Assembly: GCA_047967505.1 (NCBI GenBank)
Contig: CM106540.1
Source of the DNA: Dipteris shenzhenensis
Taxonomy: Eukaryota; Polypodiophyta; Polypodiopsida; Gleicheniales
Reading direction: 5' to 3' (one strand)
DNA length: 64,000 bases
The translations under genes were made by a program, and so were the position numbers. Below are positions 21,181 through 31,795 of the stretch, one piece after another. A model generated the notes under the pieces. That model searched no databases and was not told the DNA's origin. It was given only the letters and a program-made list of their open reading frames with translations. How positions within the stretch are numbered: the first letter of the stretch is position 1; the number at the start of each line of letters is the position of its first letter.

Positions 21181-21995
21181 TTAGAAAGCCCATCCTTCAT
21201 CCATCATGCAGAGTTTAGTGACTTCTTCCACTACAAATGCACTGTCAGGGCCTTTCTCCTTGTTCTTCTGGCTGATTTCATCTCTTTTCTTAAAGCAATA
21301 TTCTTCACAATGTCTTGATTTTTCATAGTAGGCACAATTCTGATTGCATTTCTTACCTTTTGTTGCGGTTTCTTGGGTTGTGTGTGCAAGCTCTTCATTG
21401 ATTATCACCACCTTTCATCATTCCTCATCCAAAAGTATGGAAGTCATTTGTGCAAGGCTGACCTCATTATTCACTCTCAAAATCTTAATGAGACCAGTGC
21501 AAGCAGAAGGGAGGCTCAAAAGAAATACAGCCTTTATGCTGTCATCCTCCACATGAATACTAAGATCCATCAATTGTTGAAGAATGGAACACATACGATG
21601 CAAATGTTCTCCAATCATCTGATCATCACACATCTTGAGACTATAAAGTTGTTGCTTCAGTAGAACCTTTGAATTTCTGAGCCTCAAATCAAATAGGGTC
21701 TCTATTGTCATCCAATTCTCAAATGCTGTCTTGGTGAAGTCAAGATGGTGGTTGTATTTTCCGCTAAGTGCTCGCCCTAGGATATCGAGAGTCTTCTAGT
21801 TCCTCTCCTCCTATCGATCCATGGACTCAAGGGAGTCATGAGTCTTTTTTCTAGTTGGTTTCTTTTCAATATGAGAGGCAATCGACCAAAAGCCCTTCTC
21901 CATCAGATACAAATGAAGCGTGAGCTACCAAATAGGAATAATCTTGCCATTGTAGGCAATCAACTTCACAATATGCTTTCCATCTCTTCAATCTT
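21181..21995 (-). pseudogene. Copia gag remnant
   Basis: From about 21885 downwards the minus strand reads MEKGFWSI, ILGRALSGKYNHHLDFTKTA, LLKQQLYSLKM, then HLHRMCSILQQLMDL and FLLSLPSACTGL. These are the standard blocks of the copia Gag (UBN2-like) domain. Further down, CAYYEKSRHCEEYC is a damaged CCHC zinc knuckle in which a Gly and one Cys spacing are lost. Stops occur near 21795. Pol has been deleted after the knuckle. Confidence 0.85.
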
Positions 21996-21996
21996 A

Positions 21997-22008
21997 GCTC
22001 TGATGCCA
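21997..22008 (-). promoter_or_regulatory. Primer-binding site of the deleted copia element
   Basis: TGGCATCAGAGC on the minus strand lies one base inside the 5' LTR. It differs by one base from the usual initiator-Met site TGGTATCAGAGC. Confidence 0.82.
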
Positions 22009-22009
22009 C

Positions 22010-22471
22010 TGAAGGTTCACTAACTACAATATGCTATTGCATGCATGATGAACCAAGAATCAATCTTCTACTACTATTATGAAATAATAGAAGGAAACCA
22101 AGAGTGTGAAATAATAGTTATAAGAAGAAAAACAACTCTTATTCATGATCGACCATTCATCTCCTCAGCTCTACTGAGCTTGTTGGAGATTCATTACAAC
22201 TCACACACTCTTTGCACTGAGACCTTGACAATGAGCCATGGATAAAGAAACAGTGGCAGGTGTTGCCATGCTCATCACAATGAGATAGAAGCAAAGGTGG
22301 AAGAGACCGCCATGAGGCCACCAGTAATCACAAGATATTCGGAATACAATCAACCTCCCTTAGCGCTTTGTATACCTCACCATGCAAACGAGGCAAGGGG
22401 CAACCTACTCAGCCACTACCCTAACCAATAACTTGACTAAGCCCTCTGTTGAGTTTGCCTGATTTCCAACA
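22010..22471 (-). repeat. 5' LTR of the deleted copia element
   Basis: This copy keeps both termini on the plus strand: TGAAGG at 22010 and CCAACA ending at 22471. It is about 25 bp shorter than its partner because of small deletions. Confidence 0.85.
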
Positions 22472-25200
22472 CGTTCCACACAATTGGTAGAAATAGGGCA
22501 AAAGTAGACAAGTAGGGCAAAAGAAGACAAGCACAACAAGCATATTAGTAGCTACAAGCAAAGCTATGACTAGTCCATAGGTAGCTGTTAGTTAACAAGC
22601 AAAGATTATGAAATTGAGAAACTACTTTTATGATAAAATCTAGTAACAAGATTTAAAGATGGAAAACTCAATATGGGCATTATAAACCTAAAAATATCTT
22701 TTTCGGGTAAAAACTATGATCGTGATGCATTTTGCAGCTGGAAAATACCCAGCATGTCTAAAAGCAATATTGAGAATAGAAACTTGATATTGAAAATTTA
22801 CAAAAGCTATTATAGATCTAAACTTGGGAGATTGTCATGGATATAAAGTCCACAATTGTTATGAAACTAATCAAGTATGAGGCCAATATCTATGAGGGCA
22901 TATTCTTTTAAAGCTTTACAGGGTTTTAAAATGATTTGAGATAAGACATTTAATGAGACAACACATTAGTGATCTCTTGTTATATATGTTCAAGCATCTC
23001 TAAGAATATCACTAGCTTGTTTTATACTAAATTATATGCCCCTTTCCTTTGTCATTTATGATTGCTTTAAAGAAATTCTCATCAACTCTCACTCAATGTA
23101 TTAAATTGGTATGCATGATTTCTCTCTCAATGTCTCAATATGTGCCTTGAAGTCTCCTATAGTGCATTTGTTCATATAGAATATTTGTGTCCAATCATGC
23201 ATTAAGGTCATGTTTTAAAAACTTGCACATGTAACATATTTTGGTGTATATGCTCATATGGTATATGCAGATACCAAAGATTGTATTGTGCTAAAGTTTA
23301 TTCTTAAAACACGTTTGATAATATGGTGACAAGATTATTCAAACAATATCAACTACTTTTAACCAAGTAATGCAATTAAAAAAAAAGTAATGCAAGTTTA
23401 CTTTTACTCTCAAATGGGCTCACCTGGTTATTGGTAGTTGCTTATTAAGATCTTAAAAGGCAGGAAAACCATCATTTTTACCACATGAGCATTTGTGCTC
23501 CCTTTATTTTAGAATATTATTATTTAAAAAGAATTCCCTTTGAATGAGTAACTCCTAACTAAGGCAATATACACACCAACTGTCCAAGCATGGGCAGAAG
23601 GGCTTTCTTTGATGTGGTCGCGACTTACACAATTTTGTTTCAATACTTAAAAAATAGGCACCAACCTCAATCCCTCACTTGCCAAAGGCTGGGGTCACGT
23701 GTGTGTAATGCGATCTTAGCCACTCGATTAAAGACCTTGCATAATGGTAATTTTGAACCTGCCCAAAACAACTGCCTGCTATCAAAATGACACACATGGC
23801 ACGCTCCCCACTCCTCTTACGAAAGGGAAAGGGGGGGGGAGGGTTAGCGTTTACCCCTCATAAAATGGCAAGCTAGCGGTCCCTTTCCCTACTCCATGCC
23901 ATGTTTGTGCAAAATATGCATTGACAAGATGCCATATACCCTACATTCATGAGTCGAAAACCTACTTGTAGTACATGATGTGGGCCATCCATGCTAGCAT
24001 CAATGCTTTGTTTTTTCGAGTTCCTTTCTGACCCCTCTACCCATTTTCATCTGCCTAGTCAAAAGGATCCTATAACAAATTCCAAGGCTTAGAATTCTAA
24101 GGCTCTTACAAATCTTGGGGTAAGGTTTCTAGTGGTCTAAGGCCTAGAAATCTGGCTTACAATCTAGATCCTGTGATGCCTTGGAGGTGATTATAAAAAT
24201 CATGTCACAAAGTCCATAATTACATATGCTCACAGTGCTAGCAATGGCCCTCTATTATTTCTAGCAAATCACACAACCAGACGTAGTTACATGCACCCTT
24301 CTTGTTTGGGACCAATAACAATACCTTTCAAGCTGACCTAAGTCAAGTGAAATATCACTTGTGACTTCCTTCATAACCTTCTTTTGCATGCTACTTGCCA
24401 CAACATTATGTTCTGATGCTTGATTATAATCCTGAATATAATAGTCTCTACACTTGCAACCTTGTTTTCCACTACTTGCTTGGCACATTTCACTCCTTTA
24501 ATCTTACGAGACAAGCGCTCCCACTCCTTGTGGATCCTTCAGAATGGATACAAAGTCATTTCTGAATTTCTACCCCTTCCGTCTTTAGCCCTACTGAATC
24601 TTTACTTAATTGCTATTGTGGCTAAATTCCGCTGAAGTGGTTCACTTGAATTCTATTCCTCCTCTCTCTCTCTCTCTCTCTCTCTCCTTGTACAATCCTT
24701 CCTCCTATCCTCATAGTTTCAATTTTGAGAGTTACAAAGTTCATGCCTTGTAGTTTATGAGCATTAAGACTGCCAAGCTCCCCTCAATCCCATGATGCAA
24801 TCTACCCATGAATTTTCTAGCTTGTATAGATTGTGCCTTGTTGGAAAAAGTCTAAATTTTCAGCGAAGTACACTATGAAATCTATCCATGTACTCTGAAT
24901 CTCTCACATTGCCATGCTTAAAGGAGCCCTATTCCATGTGTATGTTACACTCAAAATAGCCAAGGAAAGAAGTGTCTTTGGGGGCGAGCCTCCTCTATTA
25001 ACTCTACCTTACCCTGAATTTCCAAAGCTTTATGTAGCTGTGAAGATTGTTGCAAGGTTCAACTCTTCTCTCCCATTGGCGGATACTGGGGAGAGTGTAT
25101 TGAGCCTAAGTTATGCAATTATAATATTTTTATTCTCAAGTGTGAATAGGGCCTAGTGTGTAGTTGCTCATTAAGCTCTTAAGGGAGAGAAAAAAGCATC
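22472..25200. other. AT-rich intergenic DNA, no gene recognised
   Basis: No frame has a recognisable domain. A short CT run lies at about 24661-24686, a G run near 23831, and two related blocks of about 150 bp lie near its ends (separate entries). Confidence 0.5.
23401..23551 (+). repeat. Dispersed direct repeat, copy 1
   Basis: The block CTCAAATGGGCTCA ... GAGCATTTGTGCTCCCTT ... TTTAAAAAGAATT recurs with changes at 25128-25288 in the same orientation, about 1.73 kb away. The pair could be the LTRs or ends of a decayed element, but I see no coding signal between them. Confidence 0.65.
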
Positions 25201-25288
25201 CTTTACCATAGAAGCTATGCCCACGAGCATTTGCGCTCCCTTGTTTATTATTATTATTTTAAAAAGAGTTTCCAATTGAATGAATAGC
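25128..25288 (+). repeat. Dispersed direct repeat, copy 2
   Basis: This is the partner of 23401-23551. It shares TAGTTGCTCATTAAG, GAGCATTTGCGCTCCCTT and TTTAAAAAGAGTTTCC. It ends about 70 bp before the duplicated 3' flank of the PKS-like gene. Confidence 0.65.
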
Positions 25289-25357
25289 CACAAAACCTGA
25301 TAGTAGGTCAATATTCCATTGCAGTCTGCTGTAGAATTCTTTTCGAAGATACACTAT

Positions 25358-25563
25358 GAGAGATGATTGAAAATTGGTGCGAGTGCAGAAAACCCAGGAT
25401 GGCATGGACACAGCTGAGACAACGAAATACTTCAAACAAGTGAATAGTTTACGAGTTATTGAGAGATGATTGAATAGTGGAGTGAGTGTGTAGAAAGCCC
25501 AGGATGGCATGGACACAGTTGAGACAACCAAATACTGCAAACAAGCCAATAGTTTACGAGTAC
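25358..25563 (-). repeat. 103-bp tandem duplication in the 3' flank of the PKS-like gene
   Basis: The unit starting GAGAGATGATTGA at 25358 recurs at 25461 with about 15 differences. Both contain CCAGGATGGCATGGACACAG and AATAGTTTACGAGT. It lies just past the stop codon of the PKS-like gene, probably in its 3' untranslated region. Confidence 0.9.
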
Positions 25564-25592
25564 CAGCAACATGAAGATTTTGCAGACTGGAG

Positions 25593-28500
25593 TCAGAGCA
25601 AGAGGCCGAGCCTTCTGTTGACAGTGGCACAAGGAGAAGAAGCAGTACTAGAAGGCAGCCCATCATCCTTGGCAATGCTATTATTCTGTTGCTCATCATC
25701 AACATGAGGATAATGTAATGTTGGAGTCTTGTTGTTGTTGAGGTGACGACCATGTAGAGCATGATCATCTCTAAGCAGCAAAGTTGAGAGAGACGAAGAG
25801 CCTGAGGTCAAGAAACTACATCTAGTCCTCCTTCTCCCTGAATTATACCAAGCTTGTTCATCACCACCTTCTCCTTCTTCCTGGAAAATTGGAAAATCCT
25901 CCCCCCCTCCTGCTAATCCATTCTCTCTGCGTCCCAGATTTTCCAGATCAAACAAATCGGAGCTCGAATCGCTGTCCTCCTGATCTTCTTCTGCATTGCC
26001 TGGTTTTTTCCATTGTTTGAGTGCCTCCTCCTGCTGCTGCCTTGATCCATCACTTATTTCCTGCTCCTCTGATTCCGTCTCCTCATCCATGCCTGCTGAA
26101 GGCACGTTCAAGGCTCCGTTGATGGCGTCGCTGCTGTGTCGACGCTCTTCACAGTATGCTGTCAGCCTCTTCACCAGCTCCTCCCTCCTTCGATAATCCC
26201 CGCTTGGACACGCCGTTACTGAGAAAGGCGATCCGAATGCAGACCCCCCCGCTCGGGGACTGCTTGGACCCGATGGGCTCGCTGACCTTGTCGTTGCACC
26301 ACCATTGCTGTTTCTCGCGTACTCCTCCAATGGAATAACCGAAGGAGGCAAGGAGACGAGATTGGGAAATGTGAAGCTCGGCCGTTTCTCAGCGAGAGAT
26401 TCTTGACATTGGAGCAGACGATGTCTTCTTGCCATCAGTAGCAGCTGCTCGACAGGATTGTCCGACACGTCTTCAGCTTCTGCATCGCAAGCGTCCACCG
26501 GTTGGAGCTGCATTGACGACAAGGGCAAAGGAGATGGAACGTCGTAAATTTGCTCCCTGCTCTGCTCTGTAGCCAGCGACATCTTACGACGTCCATCTTT
26601 CATCCATGGAAGTAGAGACGACCTTGCACTTGCTGGAATCTTAGGTGAACCTTCCTGCTCGTGGTAGTCGCGGGAAGCATCTTCCAATACAGCATCGATC
26701 CGCGCAGGCTGCTGCCACCGTCGAACGCCATCCTCATCCGAGGCTGCTGATAATCTCCCTGGCTCGATGCTTGTCTTCTGCTTACGAAGCAACCGCTTCG
26801 TCCCCTTGAGGCGACGCTCCCCATGCGAAGCTAGTCCTGCGATCTGGTAATCTCCTATGCTAGATGCTAGGGAGCGTCCCGTACCTGTACTAACACAGGG
26901 TCCATCCGGACCGCACTGCACATGGCTCTGTTCACTGACCTCAACACCACTCTCCTCTCTGCAAGGACTCGCATACACGCGAGGAATCCCTCCCATTCCT
27001 TTTTGATTGCTCTGCCCAGTCAAGCTCTGCAAGACGACAGCTTCACGGGAGCTTGGCTTCGAGTACATGCGGCCAGCTGAGTGCGGTGTTTTGGAGTCAG
27101 ACGTAGTGAAATGACCACAATCCTTAGGAGGAGCGGCGTTGTCATCCTGGGGACGATGAACAACTCCTAGCTGAGAATGATTCTTGGGCGTCCGCGGAGA
27201 TTTGGAAATCCAGGGGAAGCTGCCACCAGCGGATTGTTCCGATGCTGAACACCTAAAGTGGAGCAGATTCGCAAGCTTGACCGAAGGGGAAAGAGCTACC
27301 TCTTGCTTCACAGGTGTGCGACGCCTGTCTATACTGGAGGTGGGAAGTCGTTTGGGTCGCAAGGACGGCAATCCGGTTGAATCCTCGACCCTGCTGTGCG
27401 CCATGCATTGCCACTTTCCTCTGGGATTGCGAGCTGCCCTTTCTTCGGTATCCACAGCGTAGAAACCTGAGCAAACCGACCATTTGCACCCAACTACCTC
27501 CCGCCTGCTTCCCAACTGTGCAGTGGCCAATCGCCTGCTAGCCTTGTTCCGGTGGGATGGTTCTTTCTTGTTGTTACTTCTGGCGGAACTCCACACCGCA
27601 TCCGATGAACACTTTCGAGTCCCGCTTAACGCTGACCTGCTATCGTAGCTCACATCCGAAGATGCAGCTGCGGAGTTGCGATGATGCGAAGATCCATTGT
27701 CCTGTACATCAGACGGCGCGCTGCACGTTGACAAAGCTCTCTCCACCCCAGTGCTGTCTTCCACCGCGTCTGATCTCTCGCAAACTGTGAAATACTTCTC
27801 CGCAGCAAATACTTTAATCTCGCCCGCTCTCTGTTGAGTTGCAACCATGCCAGCAGAGCCATATAGTAAACGATCCCCGCTACCACCTCCACTTTGCAGC
27901 TCCAAAACCTTCTGGTATTCGGTGCCTTCTGCCTTGACAAGGCTCGATTTCATGGTTCTGCTAACCCTCGCAGATTTTAACACCCAGCCGTCTGCTCTGT
28001 CGTGCCGACTCCGTTTCTCCAAACTGTTTACCAGCACCTCTTCAGAACCCTGAACAGGTCTTGCTGGCAACTCCGGTATTCCCAGTTGGATGCAATCGAC
28101 CACGCAATTACCTAATTGTTTCTGCTGAAGGGCTGGGCTGCTCGAAACTTGTTCCGTCTGGGACGCAAACTCTAGCTGCTGTAAAGCGGCAGTTTCTCCA
28201 GGTGAAAGGTTTGAGAAGGCAGCAGGAGCACCTGGATTAGTAACGAGATTCGCAAGTGAACCTGACAAACTAGAAGAGAAGGATACGTCCCCGTTAAAAC
28301 TTTTGCTGCACAATGCTTGCCCGTAACTCTCGTCTCCACACAGCTCCTGCAGTTCCAACTTCGCGCTTCCAGGCACACTCACCACACGCCACCGGCGGCT
28401 ATCAGAATCTATCATCTGTGCTCCCCACTCGTCGAAGAGAACATTGTAGCTACCAAGGTTATCACTTTCCGTAAAGACCTGGGCTGACTCTTGTGCAGTA

Positions 28501-28601
28501 CTGTAGCGGGAACTGATTATATCCTCATCGCCGATCTCTGCTTCTTGAAAGTAGAAGCGATGATCATCACAACGATCTCCCTTGGACACACAGATACCCA
28601 T
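25593..28601 (-). CDS. PKS-like: PHYTOCHROME KINASE SUBSTRATE-like protein (long form)
   Basis: This is a single open frame of 1002 codons, GC-richer than its surroundings and with a good start context (A at -3, G at +4). The N-terminus MGICVSKG fits the N-myristoylation pattern (Gly2, Ser6, Lys7) with a Cys4 that could be palmitoylated, so a membrane location is likely. The PKS assignment rests on motifs in the order expected of that family: EIKVFAAEKYF (261-271), SSDVSYDSRSALSG (314-327), GCKWSVCSGFYAVD (371-384), AFGSP (788-792) and SDSSSDLFDLENL (877-889). PKS proteins bind phytochromes and phototropin-signalling partners at the plasma membrane and shape phototropism and growth. Seed-plant members are about half this length. 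The extra length is Ser-rich, probably disordered sequence. I did not find their usual Trp-containing C-terminal motif. The family call comes from remembered motifs. Confidence 0.75.
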   Translation of the reverse strand: MGICVSKGDRCDDHRFYFQEAEIGDEDIISSRYSTAQESAQVFTESDNLGSYNVLFDEWGAQMIDSDSRRWRVVSVPGSAKLELQELCGDESYGQALCSKSFNGDVSFSSSLSGSLANLVTNPGAPAAFSNLSPGETAALQQLEFASQTEQVSSSPALQQKQLGNCVVDCIQLGIPELPARPVQGSEEVLVNSLEKRSRHDRADGWVLKSARVSRTMKSSLVKAEGTEYQKVLELQSGGGSGDRLLYGSAGMVATQQRAGEIKVFAAEKYFTVCERSDAVEDSTGVERALSTCSAPSDVQDNGSSHHRNSAAASSDVSYDSRSALSGTRKCSSDAVWSSARSNNKKEPSHRNKASRRLATAQLGSRREVVGCKWSVCSGFYAVDTEERAARNPRGKWQCMAHSRVEDSTGLPSLRPKRLPTSSIDRRRTPVKQEVALSPSVKLANLLHFRCSASEQSAGGSFPWISKSPRTPKNHSQLGVVHRPQDDNAAPPKDCGHFTTSDSKTPHSAGRMYSKPSSREAVVLQSLTGQSNQKGMGGIPRVYASPCREESGVEVSEQSHVQCGPDGPCVSTGTGRSLASSIGDYQIAGLASHGERRLKGTKRLLRKQKTSIEPGRLSAASDEDGVRRWQQPARIDAVLEDASRDYHEQEGSPKIPASARSSLLPWMKDGRRKMSLATEQSREQIYDVPSPLPLSSMQLQPVDACDAEAEDVSDNPVEQLLLMARRHRLLQCQESLAEKRPSFTFPNLVSLPPSVIPLEEYARNSNGGATTRSASPSGPSSPRAGGSAFGSPFSVTACPSGDYRRREELVKRLTAYCEERRHSSDAINGALNVPSAGMDEETESEEQEISDGSRQQQEEALKQWKKPGNAEEDQEDSDSSSDLFDLENLGRRENGLAGGGEDFPIFQEEGEGGDEQAWYNSGRRRTRCSFLTSGSSSLSTLLLRDDHALHGRHLNNNKTPTLHYPHVDDEQQNNSIAKDDGLPSSTASSPCATVNRRLGLLL

Positions 28602-29830
28602 TCTGGAAAATTATCACCAAATATCAACCTTGGCAATTTCATGAACAGACAGACTAGGTCACTCGTGGAGTCTCACCGAATACACTCGAGTCTGCATCAA
28701 GAAAACCTCGACCGTTTGAGAAAACAGTCTAGTCTAAAACTAAATCTCCAATATAGACGGAAATTCCAAAGCAGGCCAAGAATTCGTCGAAAACTACCTC
28801 CTTAGTGATACGTAGTCAAAAAAGATATTGATTAATCAGCTTGGAAGCGTTTCTTTGCTACGAAAAATCGGCACTACGGGGGCTACGTGTGCGTGAGACG
28901 AGATTGAAATTGTTTCGGTCTTGCAAGTATCTTTGAGCTAAGTGTCCCTGTACGATCTTTGAGCAGAGTGTTCAGAACTGATGTACTGCCGTAATGCCGC
29001 TGGCTAGTGCGTTTTAATTCACGCTAAACGAAGCGAGCTTCCCATTGCCCTACAGACAACTGTCACTCTGACGAGTCCTGACTCCTGGAAGGGGGTTGTA
29101 ATGGTAGCCTCTTCGCGAACTATGGTGTGACGGCACACTCCCCAAGTGACTCTCCAGGACTCCAGTGGTCGATGTAGGCCAACGGAACAAAGTTTGTTCG
29201 CCACCGGCTCCTTAACGCCGGTAACGACGTCCATTGCAGAGACTTGCTGGGCACTCATTAAAGAGCCCGCAGGGGAAGGCAAATTGACGGTATTCTTAAA
29301 GGCGGGAGATGAGGCTGCTTGATTGTGTAAGATCTGGGTTGGGCCCAGTCGCTCAAGCTCGCGGATTGCAAGCCTGCATGTTTATAGCCGCACAAACTGT
29401 GAATCCTGATGTTATCGTCGTTGAGATAAAACAAGGGATTTCCAAAAGGAAGGATGCAGACCACAGATTCTACAGCCCGAAAGGGCTCTCGGGCTGTCAG
29501 GGGCCTTAACTTACCGAAGTTATGGCATCGCGTCACGAATATCATGAGTGGAGAGTCGGGCGAACTGAAGAGCGCTCAGCGAACGCCGAAGAATCCTGAC
29601 TCCTTTCCTCCTGTTATCCTGTAGGCTGTGCCGGGAGGCCGGCACCCTGCTCGACACTTGAGAGTCCAGACCCCGAAGGTTCCTTTCAAACTTCAAAGGC
29701 TCCCGGAAAGTTTTACGTTTTTATTGGAGACTTTCCGCGTAAGGCCAAAATTTAATTAAAATATGAAAAGATTTACTAAAATTTGCAAGACAAATCTTTG
29801 AGATAAATTCAAACCTTGAAGTTTCATTCT
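28602..29830 (-). promoter_or_regulatory. 5' flank of the PKS-like gene
   Basis: This stretch upstream of the start codon is moderately GC-rich and has no recognised gene or repeat, so it probably holds the leader and promoter. Short minus-strand frames at 29019-29282 and 29258-29545 have no domain that I recognise. A perfect 9-bp inverted repeat (ACAGCCCGA / TCGGGCTGT, 8-base loop) lies at 29472-29497. I could not place a TATA box. Confidence 0.4.
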
Positions 29831-31494
29831 ACATGCAGTCCCACTGCCCACTTAGAGGACCTCCCCGTGTTGGCCAGCCCCGCACTCACTCCTGGGGGTG
29901 GACTATTGGGCTAGTCGAGTATTCCATCGTTGGATTGGAGGAATCCTTCTTACCTTCAATGCTCTCTCTCTAATTTGGACTGTGTAGTCAATGCTCTCTC
30001 TCGCTCTCCCTTCAGACAAGCTAACCCAATGGCAGCCGATGCACTTGTGAACTTGCATGCTACTGGCATCAAGAGCTTCCACACGGGGATGCTGTTTGCT
30101 CCATCCTACTTCTACCCAGTCGGCTAGGCTCCCCAACGCTAGTAGCGGCTTGGGGAAGCTATGTTAGAGCATTTTGATGTGCAGTCGGTGGTGTTGCTAA
30201 AACGTAGAGGGCAAGCAAACATACAAATCGGAATACACTCTCCAATTGTAAACATGCTTTTAATCACAACATGCTTGGGGTACCATTCCTCCTTCCACAT
30301 TGCCTTTGTGTTGAGAGCACCTATAAGTAGGGTGGATAGCGGCACCTTAGAGTTGCAAATGAATAGTGCTGTCAGCTTGTTGGTGTTGACTTGTGCGGTC
30401 CCGGCATGAGCATCCATTGTAAGTATTGTAGCCTTGACGTCAATAGCCTAGTAGCTCAGCTCAATCTTGTGTCAACCTTATGTGGATTTCTGTCTTTGAA
30501 GCTGGTACCATAGAAAAAAAGCAATAGTAGGTTCTTGTGGCACTACTCCCTTTTTAAGAGCAGGTTCTTGTGGTATTATTGAACTTGATTGCGTAGTGGA
30601 ATCTCAAGTGGAGGCAAAACTTAAGGGTTTACCCTTGGGAATCCATAGTGGCTCACCAATTGCTTTAGCTTCTAACTTGCCTCATGATGCATCAGGTTCT
30701 TTTGCCTCTGCACCCTTTTTAGGAGTAGGTTCTTGTGGCATTGATGCGGTAATTGACGATGCTTTCCTTTGTAACATGAGAATTCGAGGGCACAACAATG
30801 CCATCCGTGACGTCATTGGAGTGGTCCTTGTGAGTCACGCAATAAGTTCTTGTGGTGCTACCTTCTTTTTAGAGGCAAGTTCCTGTGGGTCTATTGCTAC
30901 GGTGCCACTTGATGGGGCTAGAGATTGCCTTGTGCCATTGTGCCTCCCTTAAGGTTGTTATGGAGGGCAAGATTCTCCTACCTTGGGGCGGTTGATGGGA
31001 GGTGGGGTAGCCACTTGGTAGGTCCTTGGTACTCAAATATAAGCATTACCTTCATAGTTTCCCTGAGCTTCTACTAACCACTTAGAGGTGCACTGTGGAT
31101 GACTTCTCTGCTTTTTGAACTTCGGTGCCCGTCTTCTTCTTTGGGGTTTCCTTTGTCTAGGGGCTTGGTCCCAGTTCAGCATGGAAAGTAAGGGTAGAAT
31201 TGAGGCTGCATATTGATGCTCTCTCCCTAGATTTTGAATCGGCATTGGCTTGGAGAACACTCTTGGTTGGTGATGTCGCCCTTCAAGGATGGAAGCACTG
31301 TTATGATACAGGCTTTCCCACTTGGGGTAAGGGTAGTGGCCTTGATGGAAGGAGTGGAGGAGGATGATTCAAGACTCAGCTTCGCTAGGCAAGTTTCTAG
31401 TCTTTTTACAGATTTGGATGGATGATGTGTCTGACTTGTATGACTCCATGACTCCTGAACAAAGTGTAGTCACAAACGTGCGACTGCCGTCACC
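29831..31494. other. Intergenic DNA with a degenerate GGTTCTTGTGG repeat
   Basis: No recognised gene. Between about 30526 and 30890 the word GGTTCTTGTGG, or a variant, occurs about six times. It is often preceded by CCCTTTTTAGGAG and so makes a frame at 30596-30952 look coding. A minus-strand frame at 31033-31260 is Arg/Lys-rich and could be part of the gypsy wreck next to it. Confidence 0.4.
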
Positions 31495-31795
31495 GCTGGT
31501 CAATGTTGGTGTTCATTCTTGCCATTCAATCTGACAATTGATAACCCAACACTATGTCCTACCAAGTATTACCTATTCGTCAATAGCACCTATGGGCATC
31601 ACATAAAATTTGCTTGCCACACTATGGTTATTTATTGATACTTGCACCTCCATATACCCAATTGCTGATGTGTCTTGACCATTTACAGCTTGTACAAGAA
31701 CAGGAGTAGGTTTGAGAATTGCCTCTAATAATAATTGGTAGCATACTTCTTGCGAGGTTAGGTTATGACTTGTTGCTCCGAGGTCCACGAAAGCT
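31495..31795 (-). pseudogene. Gypsy-type aspartic protease fragment
   Basis: The minus strand reads IAFVDLGATSHNLTS, then VNGQDTSAIGYMEV and KFYVMPIGAIDE, a stop, and VILGRT. This is the pattern of a retropepsin of Ty3/gypsy elements, which normally has DSGATHNF; here Asp-Leu-Gly replaces Asp-Ser-Gly. It lies downstream of the integrase piece of the neighbouring element, so it must come from another copy or from a rearrangement. Confidence 0.78.

Larger units (their letters stand above)
20409..22471 (-). mobile_element. Internally deleted copia element (LTR-gag-LTR)
   Basis: Two direct repeats of 460-490 bp flank about 1.1 kb. Read on the minus strand, the order is LTR (22010-22471), a primer site TGGCATCAGAGC, gag text with a degenerate zinc knuckle, a purine tract TTTGAGGGAGG and the second LTR (20409-20896). 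No protease, integrase or reverse transcriptase is left. The flanks read CTTTC (20403-20407) and CGTTC (22472-22476), possibly a target duplication with one change. LTR divergence is plain to the eye, so the insertion is old. It may be a non-autonomous form or a deletion derivative. Confidence 0.82.

Noticed and set aside
25259-25768. Minus-strand frame of 169 codons overlapping the end of the PKS-like gene
   Set aside because: It reads the duplicated 3' flank in another frame and has no domain. The 1002-codon frame explains the region.
29472-29497. Perfect 9-bp hairpin, considered as a transcription terminator
   Set aside because: Hairpin terminators are bacterial, and the site lies upstream of the plant gene. 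It is noted only as an inverted repeat.
30139-30417. Minus-strand frame of 92 codons as a gypsy integrase tail
   Set aside because: I found no chromodomain or GKGxW-type motif, so the text cannot be tied to integrase.
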